Assembly: GCA_034664085.1 (NCBI GenBank)
Contig: JAXDII010000035.1
Location: 30,686 to 94,685, forward strand
Direction: 5' to 3'
DNA length: 64,000 nucleotides
DNA from: JACVRW01 sp034664085
GTDB taxonomy: Bacteria > Actinomycetota > Thermoleophilia > Solirubrobacterales > Thermoleophilaceae
The notes beneath the pieces were generated by a model that was not told the origin of the DNA, ran no database searches, and worked only from the letters and a program-made list of their open reading frames with translations. Shown piece after piece: positions 7,908 to 16,067 of this stretch. The translations under genes were made by a program, and so were the position numbers. Each line of letters opens with the position of its first letter. Within the stretch, counting starts at the first letter, position 1.

Positions 7908-9319
7908 GCCGGCGCCCCCGTCTGCGCTCCGTCCGTACCAAGCTCGCCCTCGTCTTCTTCGCGATCATCGCCGCCGCCTTCGGCGTCCTCTACGTGATCG
8001 CGACCCCGCAGCTCGAGTCGACCCTCGAGCAGCGCGAGCTCGACGACATGCGCGCGACCGCCCAGGACGTGCGCCCGCGCTTCCGGGCCCTGATCAACGA
8101 CGAAGACCTGCCCTCCAAGCAGCTCGACGAGCGGGTGCGCGCCCTCGGCGAGGCCACGGACTCGCGCGTCACGCTGCTGCGCGTCGACAAGGCCATGTTG
8201 TTCTACGTGCAGTCCGACTCGCGCACCGAGAAGGCGGCGCCGGTCAACAGCGCGCTGGCGCGGCGCGCCGTCAAGTCCGGCCACCTGACCGAGCAGGTGA
8301 CCACGGTCGGCGGGGAGGAGGTCGCGCAGGTCGCGCAGGCGTTCGGCGGCCGCCGCGACCCCACCGGCGTGGTCGTCTACTCGCGCGACCTGGATGACGT
8401 GGCCGAGGCCGTCGCCCTGGTCCGCGGCCGGGTGCTGCTGGCCACCGGCCTGGCGCTTGCACTGGCGCTGGTCGGCGCCCTGCTCGTCGCGCAGGCGCTC
8501 GCCCGGCGCGTGCGCCGGCTGGAGGTGGCAGCCAACGAGGTCGCGCACGGCCGCTTCATCGTCCCGCTCCCGGTCGACTCCAAGGACGAGCTCGGGCAGC
8601 TCACGCGCACCTTCAACCAGATGCAGGCGCAGCTCCAGCAGGTGGACGTGGCGCGCAAGGAGTTCATCGCGACCGCTTCCCACGAGCTGCGCACGCCGAT
8701 CTTCTCGCTGGCCGGCTTCGTGGAGCTGCTCCAGGACGAGGAGCTCGACGAGGACACCAGGCGCGAGTTCCTGGAGACGATGGGCGAGCAGGTGGCGCGC
8801 CTCCAGAAGCTGTCGGTCGACCTCCTGGACCTGTCGCGCCTCGACGCCGGCTCGGTCGAGCTGCACGCCGAGCCGGTCGACCTGGCCGAGCTGGCCCGCA
8901 GCGTCGTCCACGAGTTCACGCCGGCGCTCGCCGAGCACGCCACCGACCTCGAGATGCGCCTGCCGAAGCAGGGGCCGGAGGCGCTCTGCGACCCTGTCAG
9001 GGTGGCTCAGATCGTGCGCATCCTGCTCGACAACGCCCTGCGGCATACCCCGGTCGGCACTCACGTGGCCGTCGGCGCGGCGCGCAGCAACGGCACCGTC
9101 GGGCTCACGGTGAGCGATTCCGGCCCCGGCCTGCCGGAGTACAGCGAGAACAAGGTGTTCGAGCGCTTCTACACCGGCGACGCCGCGCGCGGCGCCGGGC
9201 TCGGCCTGGCGATAGCCCGCGAGCTGGCCGAGCGCATGGACGGCCGCCTGCGCGTCCGCTCCGCCCCACGCGGCACCGCATTCACCCTCGAGCTGCCCAC
9301 GGACGGGAACGGCGCGTGA
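7904..9319 (+). CDS. Membrane sensor histidine kinase (HAMP, HisKA, HATPase)
   Basis: A 471-residue kinase for the adjacent regulator. Membrane spans near 13-33 and 177-199 flank a sensor domain of about 140 residues; HAMP follows at about 197-248, then HisKA with phospho-acceptor His260 in ATASHELRTP. The HATPase domain carries the N box (LLDNALRHT), G1 (DSGPGLPE) and GAGLGLAIA. The ATG at 7904 overlaps the regulator's TGA, fixing the start; the same frame is open further upstream but only as antisense-like shadow of the regulator. The sensor domain matches no family I can name. Confidence 0.93.
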   Translation: MSRRPRLRSVRTKLALVFFAIIAAAFGVLYVIATPQLESTLEQRELDDMRATAQDVRPRFRALINDEDLPSKQLDERVRALGEATDSRVTLLRVDKAMLFYVQSDSRTEKAAPVNSALARRAVKSGHLTEQVTTVGGEEVAQVAQAFGGRRDPTGVVVYSRDLDDVAEAVALVRGRVLLATGLALALALVGALLVAQALARRVRRLEVAANEVAHGRFIVPLPVDSKDELGQLTRTFNQMQAQLQQVDVARKEFIATASHELRTPIFSLAGFVELLQDEELDEDTRREFLETMGEQVARLQKLSVDLLDLSRLDAGSVELHAEPVDLAELARSVVHEFTPALAEHATDLEMRLPKQGPEALCDPVRVAQIVRILLDNALRHTPVGTHVAVGAARSNGTVGLTVSDSGPGLPEYSENKVFERFYTGDAARGAGLGLAIARELAERMDGRLRVRSAPRGTAFTLELPTDGNGA

Positions 9320-10464
9320 GGCGCCCAGCCGCGGTGCTGGTGGCCGTCGCCGGCCTGGTGGCCCCGGGCTGCAACTACGGCGACGACGAGAGCGCGGGCG
9401 CCCCGCGCGAGGTCACGACCACGCGCGTGCAGGTGGTGGAGGGACTCGGCCGCGAGGGCGGATTCGATCCCGGGCAGATCTACGACCGGCTGGCGCCGGG
9501 CGTCGTGACCGTGCTGTCGGTGTTCGAGGGCGGTGGCAGCATCCTCGAGGACGGGGGCGAGGGCGGACAGGGGTCCGGCTTCGTGCTCGACGGCCAGGGC
9601 TTCATCGCCACCAACGCGCACGTCGTCACCAGCGACAGCGGCAACCGGGCCGAGCAGCTGTTCGTCGAGTTCTCCGACGGCAACCGCGTGCCGGGCGAGA
9701 TCCTGGGCGTCGACCCGAACGCTGACGTGGCCCTGCTCAAGGTAGATCCGGCCGGCCTGTCGCTGACGCCGCTCGCCCTCGGCGCGTCGCGCAGCATCAC
9801 CGTCGGCGAGCCCGTCGCCGCCATCGGCAGCCCCTTCGGCGAGCGCCAGTCGCTCTCGATCGGCGTGATCTCCGCCGTGGACCGCAACATCGAGTCGCTC
9901 ACGCGCTTCCGCATCGGCGACGCGATCCAGACCGACGCCGCGATCAACCCCGGCAACTCCGGGGGCCCGCTGCTCGACGCGCGCGGCAGGGTGCTCGGGA
10001 TCAACGCGCAGATCAAGTCGCAGTCCGGCGGAGGCGAGGGCGTCGGGTTCGCCATCCCGGTGGACGCGGTGCGCCGCTCGCTGCGGGAGCTGCGCGACAA
10101 GGGCCGCGTCGACTACGGCTACCTGGGGGTTTCCACCCTGGTGCTCTGGCCGCAGCTCGCCGAGCGCCTGGGCCTCGGCGTGCGCGACGGCGCCCTGATC
10201 CAGGAGATCGAGCCCAACAGCCCGGCCGAGCGCGCCGAGCTGCGCGCCGGGGACGACGAGATCGAGTTCCAGGCCACTCCGCTGCGCACCGGCGGCGACG
10301 TGGTCGTGGCGGTGAACGGGCGCCGCCTCTCCCGCGCCGACGACCTGGCCGACGAGATCAGCGCCATGAGCGCAGGCGACACGGTTGCGCTGGAGCTGCT
10401 CCGCGACGGCGAGCGCAGGACGATTCGGCTGCGGCTCGGGCGGCGCCCCGCCGGTTCGGACTGA
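9316..10464 (+). CDS. HtrA/DegP-like trypsin-fold serine protease with PDZ domain, probable lipoprotein
   Basis: A 382-residue exported protease. The N-terminus has a signal peptide ending VAPGC, so Cys19 is a possible lipidation site, although the lipobox is not ideal. The catalytic triad is visible as His102 (ATNAHVVT), Asp137 (NADVALLKV) and Ser215 (GNSGGPLL). A PDZ domain follows from about 270. The GTG start overlaps the kinase TGA, so it belongs to the same operon and may degrade misfolded envelope proteins under control of that kinase. The operon-level role is inference. Confidence 0.9.
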   Translation: MRRPAAVLVAVAGLVAPGCNYGDDESAGAPREVTTTRVQVVEGLGREGGFDPGQIYDRLAPGVVTVLSVFEGGGSILEDGGEGGQGSGFVLDGQGFIATNAHVVTSDSGNRAEQLFVEFSDGNRVPGEILGVDPNADVALLKVDPAGLSLTPLALGASRSITVGEPVAAIGSPFGERQSLSIGVISAVDRNIESLTRFRIGDAIQTDAAINPGNSGGPLLDARGRVLGINAQIKSQSGGGEGVGFAIPVDAVRRSLRELRDKGRVDYGYLGVSTLVLWPQLAERLGLGVRDGALIQEIEPNSPAERAELRAGDDEIEFQATPLRTGGDVVVAVNGRRLSRADDLADEISAMSAGDTVALELLRDGERRTIRLRLGRRPAGSD

Positions 10465-10476
10465 GCGTCTACCGGG

Positions 10477-10482
10477 TAGGGT
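10477..10482 (+). promoter_or_regulatory. Putative -10 (TAGGGT), leaderless start at 10490
   Basis: TAGGGT ends 7 nt before GTG 10490. It also resembles a weak purine-rich ribosome site, so the promoter call is uncertain. Confidence 0.35.
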
Positions 10483-10489
10483 GCGAAAC

Positions 10490-10885
10490 GTGGGGGAGCC
10501 AGCGCAGGCAGCCGAAAGCAGAGATGTCTCGCTAACGATCCCGGCGCGGCCCGACTACCTCGTGCTCGCCCGTTTGGCCCTGTCCGCGGTGTGCCGGCTG
10601 ACCCCGCTGTCCCCCGAGGAGATCGCCGACCTCAAGCTCGCGATCACCGAGGCGGCCAACGACTACGTCGACGAAAGCCGCCCGCTCGAGGATGAGAGCC
10701 GGGTCAGCTTTGCGTTCCGCCTGCTCGACGATCGGCTCGCGATGGAGCTCGAGGGTCCGGACACGAGCGTCTCCGCGGTCGAGCAGGAGCTCAGCCGCGC
10801 GATCATCGAGGCGACCGTGGACGAGTGCAGCTTCGCGGATGGACGCACGCGGCTGGTCAAGTACCTGGCCGCCTCCGCCAACTAG
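10490..10885 (+). CDS. RsbW-like anti-sigma / HATPase-family protein
   Basis: A 131-residue cytoplasmic protein resembling the GHKL ATPase fold of RsbW/SpoIIAB anti-sigma kinases. The N-box region is seen in LKLAITEAANDYVDES (about residues 45-60), but the usual G1 motif (DxGxG) is not: the corresponding place reads ELEGPDTS. It may bind a sigma factor or an antagonist without kinase activity. GTG 10490 was chosen over the longer frame reaching into the protease gene because conserved sequence starts only at about SLTIPARPDY. A STAS protein that could be its partner lies 20 kb away (30308-30661). Confidence 0.7.
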   Translation: MGEPAQAAESRDVSLTIPARPDYLVLARLALSAVCRLTPLSPEEIADLKLAITEAANDYVDESRPLEDESRVSFAFRLLDDRLAMELEGPDTSVSAVEQELSRAIIEATVDECSFADGRTRLVKYLAASAN

Positions 10886-10890
10886 ATAGA

Positions 10891-10896
10891 TAGTCT
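10891..10896 (+). promoter_or_regulatory. Putative -10 (TAGTCT) for treT-otsA
   Basis: TAGTCT ends 8 nt before GTG 10905. It is preceded by two TAGA repeats just after the previous stop codon; one of the TAGs is that stop, so part of the AT-richness is coding. Confidence 0.4.
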
Positions 10897-10904
10897 CTCC
10901 CGCC

Positions 10905-12143
10905 GTGCTTCAGCCCGTCTCGGTCGGTACCAAGAGCCTCGCCGACTACACCCATCTGGCCGGCAGGCCGCTCATCCAGGAGATCCGTGAGCTCGCCGAG
11001 CCACTCGAGGGTCTGCGCGTGCTCCACCTCTCCGCGACCGCCTTCGGTGGCGGCGTCGCCGAGATCCTCTACACGCTGATCCCGCTGATGAACGACGTCG
11101 GGATCGACGCCCAGTGGGAGGTGATGCTGGGACGCGAGGAGTTCTACAACGTCACCAAGCGCCTCCACAACGCGCTGCAGGGCAATCCGGACTCGCTCTC
11201 CGACGAGGAATGGAAGATCTTCGAGCGCTACAACGCGCTCAACGCGACCGAGATCTCGGGCGGCTGGGACGTGATCATCGTCCACGACCCGCAGCCGGCG
11301 GCCATCCGCAAGCACGTGCCCGACAAGGCCAAGTCGTGGATCTGGCGCTGCCACATCGACCTCTCCACGCCGAACCCGGACGCCATCGACCACATCGTCC
11401 CGCTCGTGCGCGACTACGACGCCTCGGTCTGGCATGTGCCGGCGTACGTGCCCGCCGCCCTCAACGGAGCGGGCTCCGGCGTGAACATCTGCCCGCCCGC
11501 GATCGACCCGCTGTCGCCGAAGAACATGGCGCTGTCCCCCGAGGACGCGGCCTTCGTGTGCGACCAGTTCGGGATCGACGTGGACCGGCCGCTGATGTGC
11601 CAGGTGTCGCGCTTCGACCCGTGGAAGGACCCGATGGGCGTGATCGACGCCTACCGGCTGGTGAAGGCTGAGATGCCCGAGGTGCAGCTCGCGCTGGTCG
11701 GGTCGATGGCCACCGACGACCCCGAGGGCTGGGAGTTCTTCAACTCCACGATGGCCTACGCCGACGGGGACCCGGACATCCACATCCTCAACAACCTGAA
11801 CAGCGTCGGGGCGATCGAGGTGAACGCCTTCCAGTCGCAGGCCGACGTGGTCATCCAGAAGTCCACGCGCGAGGGCTTCGGCCTGACGGTGTCCGAGGCG
11901 CTCTGGAAGGGCCGGCCGTTCATCGGCGGCGACGTGGGCGGCATCCCGCTGCAGGTGGAGGACGGCGAGACCGGCTTCCTGGTCTCCTCGCCCGCCGAGT
12001 GCGCCGAGCGCTCGCTGCGAGTGCTGCGCGAGCCCGACCTCGGCAAACGGCTCGGCCGCGCCGGCAAGGAGCACGTGCGCAAGCACTTCCTCACGCCCCG
12101 GCTGCTGCGCGACTGGCTGAAGATCTTCCAGGCGCAACGATGA
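10905..12143 (+). CDS. treT: Trehalose synthase, glycosyltransferring (TreT-like GT4)
   Basis: A 412-residue GT-B glycosyltransferase of family GT4. TreT forms trehalose reversibly from an NDP-glucose and glucose. Diagnostic stretches are VLHLSATAFGGGVAEIL near the N-terminus (nucleotide-domain glycine loop), VHDPQPA in the middle, SRFDPWKDP opening the C-terminal domain and the E-x7-E-type STREGFGLTVSEALW near residue 325. GTG start with a -10-like hexamer 8 nt upstream. The next gene, otsA, overlaps by ATGA, so two different routes to trehalose are in one operon. Confidence 0.85.
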   Translation: MLQPVSVGTKSLADYTHLAGRPLIQEIRELAEPLEGLRVLHLSATAFGGGVAEILYTLIPLMNDVGIDAQWEVMLGREEFYNVTKRLHNALQGNPDSLSDEEWKIFERYNALNATEISGGWDVIIVHDPQPAAIRKHVPDKAKSWIWRCHIDLSTPNPDAIDHIVPLVRDYDASVWHVPAYVPAALNGAGSGVNICPPAIDPLSPKNMALSPEDAAFVCDQFGIDVDRPLMCQVSRFDPWKDPMGVIDAYRLVKAEMPEVQLALVGSMATDDPEGWEFFNSTMAYADGDPDIHILNNLNSVGAIEVNAFQSQADVVIQKSTREGFGLTVSEALWKGRPFIGGDVGGIPLQVEDGETGFLVSSPAECAERSLRVLREPDLGKRLGRAGKEHVRKHFLTPRLLRDWLKIFQAQR

Positions 12144-13606
12144 CCCAGGAGGCCGCGCTCGTCCTCGTGTCGAACCGCGGCCCCGCCACCTTCGAGGTCG
12201 GGGGGGAGCCGAGCCGTGGCGGCGGCGGCCTGGTCACGGCGCTGACCGGCCTGGTGCACCATCGCGATGCCGTCTGGGTCGCGTCGACGATGACCGAGGG
12301 CGACGTCGAGGTCAGCCGGGCGCACGACGGCGGCTCGTTCGAGGTCGAGCTGGACGACGCGCGCTACCGGATCCGGCTGGTGGAGTCCGATCCCGAGGCC
12401 TACGACAACTTCTACAACGTGGTGGCGAACCCGATGCTGTGGTTCATCCAGCACTACCTCTGGGACCTCTCGAACGCGCCGGACATCCGCCGGCACGAGG
12501 TGGAGGCGTACGAGCACGGGTACTGCACCGTCAACGGGGACCTCGCTCGCGCGGTGCTGGAGGAGGTGGAGGGCGAGGAGGAGGCCGTCGTGATGCTCCA
12601 CGACTACCACCTCTACGTGGCGCCCAAGCTGATCCGCCGGGAGCGGCCCGACCTGTTCCTGCACCACTTCGTCCACATCCCGTGGACCCAGCCGGATGCC
12701 TGGCGCGTGCTGCCCGCCGACATCCGCGAGGACCTCTACGAGGGCATCCTCTCGAACGACATCATCGCCTTCCACACGCGCTCCTACCGGCGCAACTTCC
12801 TGCTTTGCTGCCGCGAGCTGTTCGACCTCGACGTCGACGAGGAGGCGGGCGTAGTCCGCTTCGAGGGGCGCGACGTGTGGGTGCGCTCGTACCCGCTGCC
12901 GATCTCGGCCGAGCGGTTCCACCGGACCGCCCAGCGCCCCGCCGTGCACCAGTACGAGCGCGAGATCCTGCGGCGGCGGCGCGAGCACCTGATCCTGCGC
13001 GTGGACCGGGCGGACCTGTCGAAGAACATCCTGCGCGGGTTCACGGCCTTCGACCTGTTCCTCGAGCAGCACCCCGAGTTCAAGGAGCAGGTGACCTTCA
13101 TCGCCCACCTGATCCCCTCGCGCCAGGACGTGCCCGAGTACGCCGAGTACCTGGAGCGGATCGAGGCGTTGGTCGCGGTGGTCAACCACCGGCACGGCAC
13201 CACCGACTGGATGCCGATCGACCTGCGCCTGCGCGAGAATCTCGAGGAGGCGATCGCGGCCTACAAGCACTACGACCTCCTGATGGTCAACGCGATGTTC
13301 GACGGCATGAACCTGATCGCCAAGGAGGGGCCGCTCGTGAACGAGCGCCACGGCGTCTCGCTGCTGAGCGAGAACACGGGCGCCCACGAGGAGCTGGCCG
13401 ACTTCGCGCTGTCGGTCAACCCGTTCGACGTCCAGGAGCAGGCCGACGCGATCTACCGCGCGCTGTCCATGTCCGCCGAGGAGCGCTCCTGGCGCGCCCA
13501 GGGCCTCAAGCGCATCGTGACCGCGCGCGACCCGGGCGACTGGGTCGACGACCAGCTGGCCGACATCGAGGCCAAGCGGCGCGGCGAAGCACCCGTGCGG
13601 TCTTAG
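12140..13606 (+). CDS. otsA: Alpha,alpha-trehalose-phosphate synthase (GT20)
   Basis: OtsA makes trehalose 6-phosphate from a nucleotide-glucose and glucose 6-phosphate in the cytosol. The 488-residue protein has the GT20 landmarks: SNRGP near the N-terminus, the GGGGLVTAL loop (about 29-37), HDYHLYVAPKLI, FHTRSYRRNF and the C-terminal DGMNLIAKE and LSENTGAHEEL donor-binding segments. ATG start inside the treT stop (ATGA). No OtsB phosphatase gene or fused phosphatase domain is present, so the phosphate must be removed by an enzyme coded elsewhere. A GC-rich hairpin follows the stop. Confidence 0.95.
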   Translation: MTQEAALVLVSNRGPATFEVGGEPSRGGGGLVTALTGLVHHRDAVWVASTMTEGDVEVSRAHDGGSFEVELDDARYRIRLVESDPEAYDNFYNVVANPMLWFIQHYLWDLSNAPDIRRHEVEAYEHGYCTVNGDLARAVLEEVEGEEEAVVMLHDYHLYVAPKLIRRERPDLFLHHFVHIPWTQPDAWRVLPADIREDLYEGILSNDIIAFHTRSYRRNFLLCCRELFDLDVDEEAGVVRFEGRDVWVRSYPLPISAERFHRTAQRPAVHQYEREILRRRREHLILRVDRADLSKNILRGFTAFDLFLEQHPEFKEQVTFIAHLIPSRQDVPEYAEYLERIEALVAVVNHRHGTTDWMPIDLRLRENLEEAIAAYKHYDLLMVNAMFDGMNLIAKEGPLVNERHGVSLLSENTGAHEELADFALSVNPFDVQEQADAIYRALSMSAEERSWRAQGLKRIVTARDPGDWVDDQLADIEAKRRGEAPVRS

Positions 13607-13636
13607 GGCCCGGCCGCCCGGCTTTTCGCCCGGGCC
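13607..13636 (+). terminator. GC-rich hairpin after otsA
   Basis: GGCCCGG at 13607-13613 pairs with CCGGGCC at 13630-13636. The T-run lies in the loop, not after the stem, so it is not a canonical intrinsic terminator. Confidence 0.35.
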
Positions 13637-13689
13637 GCGCCGAGAGGCGTATTCGACATCTATTTGATGATCGATATTCCCCTCGGCGC

Positions 13690-14154
13690 TCATCGCCGTG
13701 GCCCGGGGGCGAACTCGCCGGGTTGCGGGGGTCGGGGCGCGGGCGGCAGTGCGGGCGGCACGGGCTCCGCCCGCGGCGGCGAGCCCTCGGCCAACGGCGG
13801 CGAGCCCTCGGCCAACGGCGGCGGCCAAGGCTTGGCAGGGACGGACCGCGCCCTCGACCCCCTTTCCCGCTGCCGTTGTTCGCCCCGCCGCGGCGCCCGC
13901 CGAGAGCGCGGGCGCTCCGGCGACCGAATCCGCTCTTCACGCCCCGCCCGCTCCCGCTCCTCGACCGCCCTCCCGCCCGCGCTTCGCTCGCCAACCGCGC
14001 CCGTCGCCGGTGGCCGCTCAGGCTCCGCCCCGCATCCCCGCCCGGCGCTCGCGATCAGCAGGCCGGCGGCCACCGCCGCGGCCAGCCGGCCCAGGTTTCC
14101 CCACCGCACCCGGCGCAGCAGCGCCGCGGCATCGCTCGCCCGCCGGTCGCCCAT
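13690..14154 (-). CDS. Hypothetical membrane-anchored proline/arginine-rich protein
   Basis: A 154-residue frame that I cannot assign to a family. It begins MGDRRASDAAALLRR, then a plausible membrane helix (LGRLAAAVAAGLLIASA, about 23-39) and a long extramembrane tail rich in Pro, Arg, Glu and Gly with two copies of a seven-residue PPLAEGS unit. The first 45 codons look genuinely coding (hydrophobic segment after a basic stretch); the tail could be low-complexity sequence in any GC-rich frame. No Shine-Dalgarno. It converges with otsA and diverges from rpsF. If it is not a gene, 13607-14227 is a 0.6-kb gap. Confidence 0.45.
   Translation of the reverse strand: MGDRRASDAAALLRRVRWGNLGRLAAAVAAGLLIASAGRGCGAEPERPPATGAVGERSAGGRAVEERERAGREERIRSPERPRSRRAPRRGEQRQRERGSRARSVPAKPWPPPLAEGSPPLAEGSPPRAEPVPPALPPAPRPPQPGEFAPGPRR
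13780..13821. repeat. Two tandem 21-bp repeats
   Basis: Identical 21-bp units at 13780-13800 and 13801-13821, each encoding PPLAEGS in the minus-strand proline-rich frame. The 21-bp period keeps the reading frame, which favours a coding origin. Confidence 0.85.
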
Positions 14155-14212
14155 GCGGGGCAAAGGCGGCCCGGGCCTGCTTTCGCCCCGGCCCGCGTCG
14201 CCGCCCCGCTGC

Positions 14213-14218
14213 TAACCT
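14213..14218 (+). promoter_or_regulatory. Putative -10 (TAACCT) upstream of rpsF
   Basis: TAACCT ends 9 nt before ATG 14228, predicting a leaderless mRNA for the rpsF operon. The same hexamer precedes hemB on the other strand. Confidence 0.45.
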
Positions 14219-14227
14219 GCCCGCTCT

Positions 14228-14626
14228 ATGTCAGGCCTGTACGACCTCATGCTTCTGATCGACCCGAACGCTCCCGAGGAGCGCCGCACGGCGGCGGTCA
14301 CGGAGGCGGAGTCGCTGATCAACGCCAGTGGCGAGATGGTCGAGTCCCAGGACTGGGGTCAGCGCCGGATGGCATATGAGATCGACCACCGCCCCGAGGC
14401 CGAGTACCGCCTCTACCAGTTCAAGGGCGACAACGATCTGCTGGAGCGCCTCAACCAGCGCCTCCGCATCCTCGACGGCGTGCTGCGCTTCCGCATCATC
14501 AAGACGAAGCCCGGCCAGCCGCTGCCGCCGGCCCCTGAGGCGCAGTCCCCGCGCCGCCGCGACGACCGCGAGCCGCAGGACACCCGCGTGGCCGCCCGCG
14601 CCGCCGCCGACGCACCCGCCGGCTGA
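14228..14626 (+). CDS. rpsF: 30S ribosomal protein S6
   Basis: S6 binds 16S rRNA with S18 in the platform of the small subunit. The 132-residue product has the S6 pattern YDLMLLIDPNAPEE at the start, the WGQRRMAYEI segment (about 43-52) and YRLYQFKGD (about 60-68). A 30-residue Pro/Arg/Ala-rich tail extends past the usual core, common in actinobacterial S6. First gene of the conserved rpsF-ssb-rpsR-rplI set, though 193 bp separate it from ssb, more than usual. Confidence 0.97.
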   Translation: MSGLYDLMLLIDPNAPEERRTAAVTEAESLINASGEMVESQDWGQRRMAYEIDHRPEAEYRLYQFKGDNDLLERLNQRLRILDGVLRFRIIKTKPGQPLPPAPEAQSPRRRDDREPQDTRVAARAAADAPAG

Positions 14627-14819
14627 GCCCCGCGACCGCCCGCCGAAACGGTCGCCGACCCTCCTCGGGCCCCCTGCGCGTTACGTCCGCGCCAAAGAAC
14701 CCGCACTTTTCAGCAACTTCCCGTCAGGTCCGGCCCAGCGTGGCCGACCTCGTTCGTACACTCGACCGACAGCCGTCGAGCCGTCTCGAAAGACGCAAGA
14801 AGGGAGCTGGACCAGTCTC

Positions 14820-15275
14820 ATGGCAGCTACGAACATCAACCGGGTGATCATCACCGGGAACCTCACGCGCGACCCCGAGCTGCGCTCATTGCCGAGCGGC
14901 ACCTCGGTGTGCAACCTGCGCGTCGCCTGCAACACCCGCCGCAAGGACAACTCGAGCGGTGAGTGGGTCGACAAGCCCAACTACTTCGACGTCACGGTGT
15001 GGGGATCGCAGGGCGAGAACTGCTCTCAATACCTCGCCAAGGGACGTCCCGTGGCAGTCGACGGGCGGCTCGAATGGCGCGAGTGGCAGGACAAGGAAGG
15101 CAACAAGCGCCAGTCGGTGGATATCATTGCCGACTCGGTCCAGTTCCTCGGTTCGCGCGAAGGTGGCGAGAACGGTGGCCGCTTCACGCCGCAGAGCGAC
15201 GTCCCGGCAGATACCGGAGACTTCGAGTCGGCGCCGGTGGCCACAGGGGGATCGGACGACGACATCCCGTTCTGA
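14820..15275 (+). CDS. ssb: Single-stranded DNA-binding protein
   Basis: SSB coats single-stranded DNA in replication and repair. The 151-residue protein begins MAATNINRVIITGNLTRDPEL (OB fold, residues 1-110), has NYFDVTVWG and the acidic C-terminal tip DDDIPF that recruits partner proteins. ATG at 14820 is chosen because the OB fold starts right there; AAGGGAG lies 13 nt upstream. The 193-bp gap before it holds a TACACT hexamer at 14757-14762, a possible internal promoter. A truncated Gly-rich linker makes it shorter than many actinobacterial SSBs. Confidence 0.97.
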   Translation: MAATNINRVIITGNLTRDPELRSLPSGTSVCNLRVACNTRRKDNSSGEWVDKPNYFDVTVWGSQGENCSQYLAKGRPVAVDGRLEWREWQDKEGNKRQSVDIIADSVQFLGSREGGENGGRFTPQSDVPADTGDFESAPVATGGSDDDIPF

Positions 15276-15307
15276 CCCCGAAGTAGCGAGTACGCAGGAA
15301 GGAAGAC

Positions 15308-15589
15308 GTGGCGAAGCAGCGTGGAACAACCCCAACGCGTGACCGCAAGCGCGGTCGCACCAGGGGCGCGCCTGGAGGCGGGCGGCGTAAGCCGTGCCCG
15401 TTCTGCCGGGACAAAGTCGACATCGTCGACTACAAGGACCTCGCATCGCTACGTCGCGCGATCAGCGACAAGGGGAAGATCCGCTCGTCGCGCGTGACCG
15501 GCGCCTGCCGCCGCCACCAGACCCAACTCGCCGTCGCGGTCAAGCGTGCACGCGAGCTGGGCCTCCTGCCGTACGTCGCAGACAGGTAA
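15308..15589 (+). CDS. rpsR: 30S ribosomal protein S18
   Basis: S18 partners S6 in the small-subunit platform. The 93-residue protein shows RRKPCPFCRD (zinc-type C+ version with Cys-x2-Cys), DYKDLASLRRAISDKGKI and RVTGACRRHQTQLAVAVKRAR, the conserved rRNA-binding stretch. GTG start with a good AGGAAGGAAG ribosome site 3-12 nt upstream. It is 32 nt after ssb and 16 nt before rplI, so it is within the operon. Confidence 0.97.
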   Translation: MAKQRGTTPTRDRKRGRTRGAPGGGRRKPCPFCRDKVDIVDYKDLASLRRAISDKGKIRSSRVTGACRRHQTQLAVAVKRARELGLLPYVADR

Positions 15590-15605
15590 GGACGGGGACC
15601 GAAGC

Positions 15606-16058
15606 ATGGCCCAGGCGATCCTTCTGCAGGAAGTTGACAACCTCGGCGATCGCGGCGACGTGATCGACGTCTCGCCGGGGTACCTGCGCAACTTCCTCGT
15701 TCCGCGCAAACTCGCTCAGCCGGCCACGCCGGCGGCGATCGCGGATTCGCAGCGCCGTCGCGAGGCGGCCGATCGCGCCGCCGTCGAGGCGGCCGCGAAG
15801 GCCGAGGAGACGGCCGCCCTGCTGCGCAAGACCGTGCTCACCATCTCCCACCAGGCGGGTGACGACGGCCGGCTGTTCGGCTCCGTCACCTCCCAGGAGA
15901 TCGTGGACGCGATCCGACAGGCGCGCGGCGTGCGGCTCGACAAGCGGCGCGTGCAGTTGGAGGACGCCATCAAGACCACGGGCACGCACATGGTCACCGT
16001 CGAGGTCTCGGACGGCGTGACGGCGGAGATCAAGACCATCGTCACACCGCAGGCATAA
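15606..16058 (+). CDS. rplI: 50S ribosomal protein L9
   Basis: L9 binds 23S rRNA near the L1 stalk. The 150-residue product has the L9 signature LGDRGDVIDVSPGYLRNFLVP (about residues 13-33, given here by position), a long connecting helix rich in Ala/Glu/Arg and a C-terminal domain with GRLFGSVTSQEI. ATG 15606 is preceded by GGGGA. The frame is open a little upstream but that part is the end of rpsR out of frame. dnaB begins 9 nt after the stop. Confidence 0.97.
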   Translation: MAQAILLQEVDNLGDRGDVIDVSPGYLRNFLVPRKLAQPATPAAIADSQRRREAADRAAVEAAAKAEETAALLRKTVLTISHQAGDDGRLFGSVTSQEIVDAIRQARGVRLDKRRVQLEDAIKTTGTHMVTVEVSDGVTAEIKTIVTPQA

Positions 16059-16067
16059 CGCCCTCCG

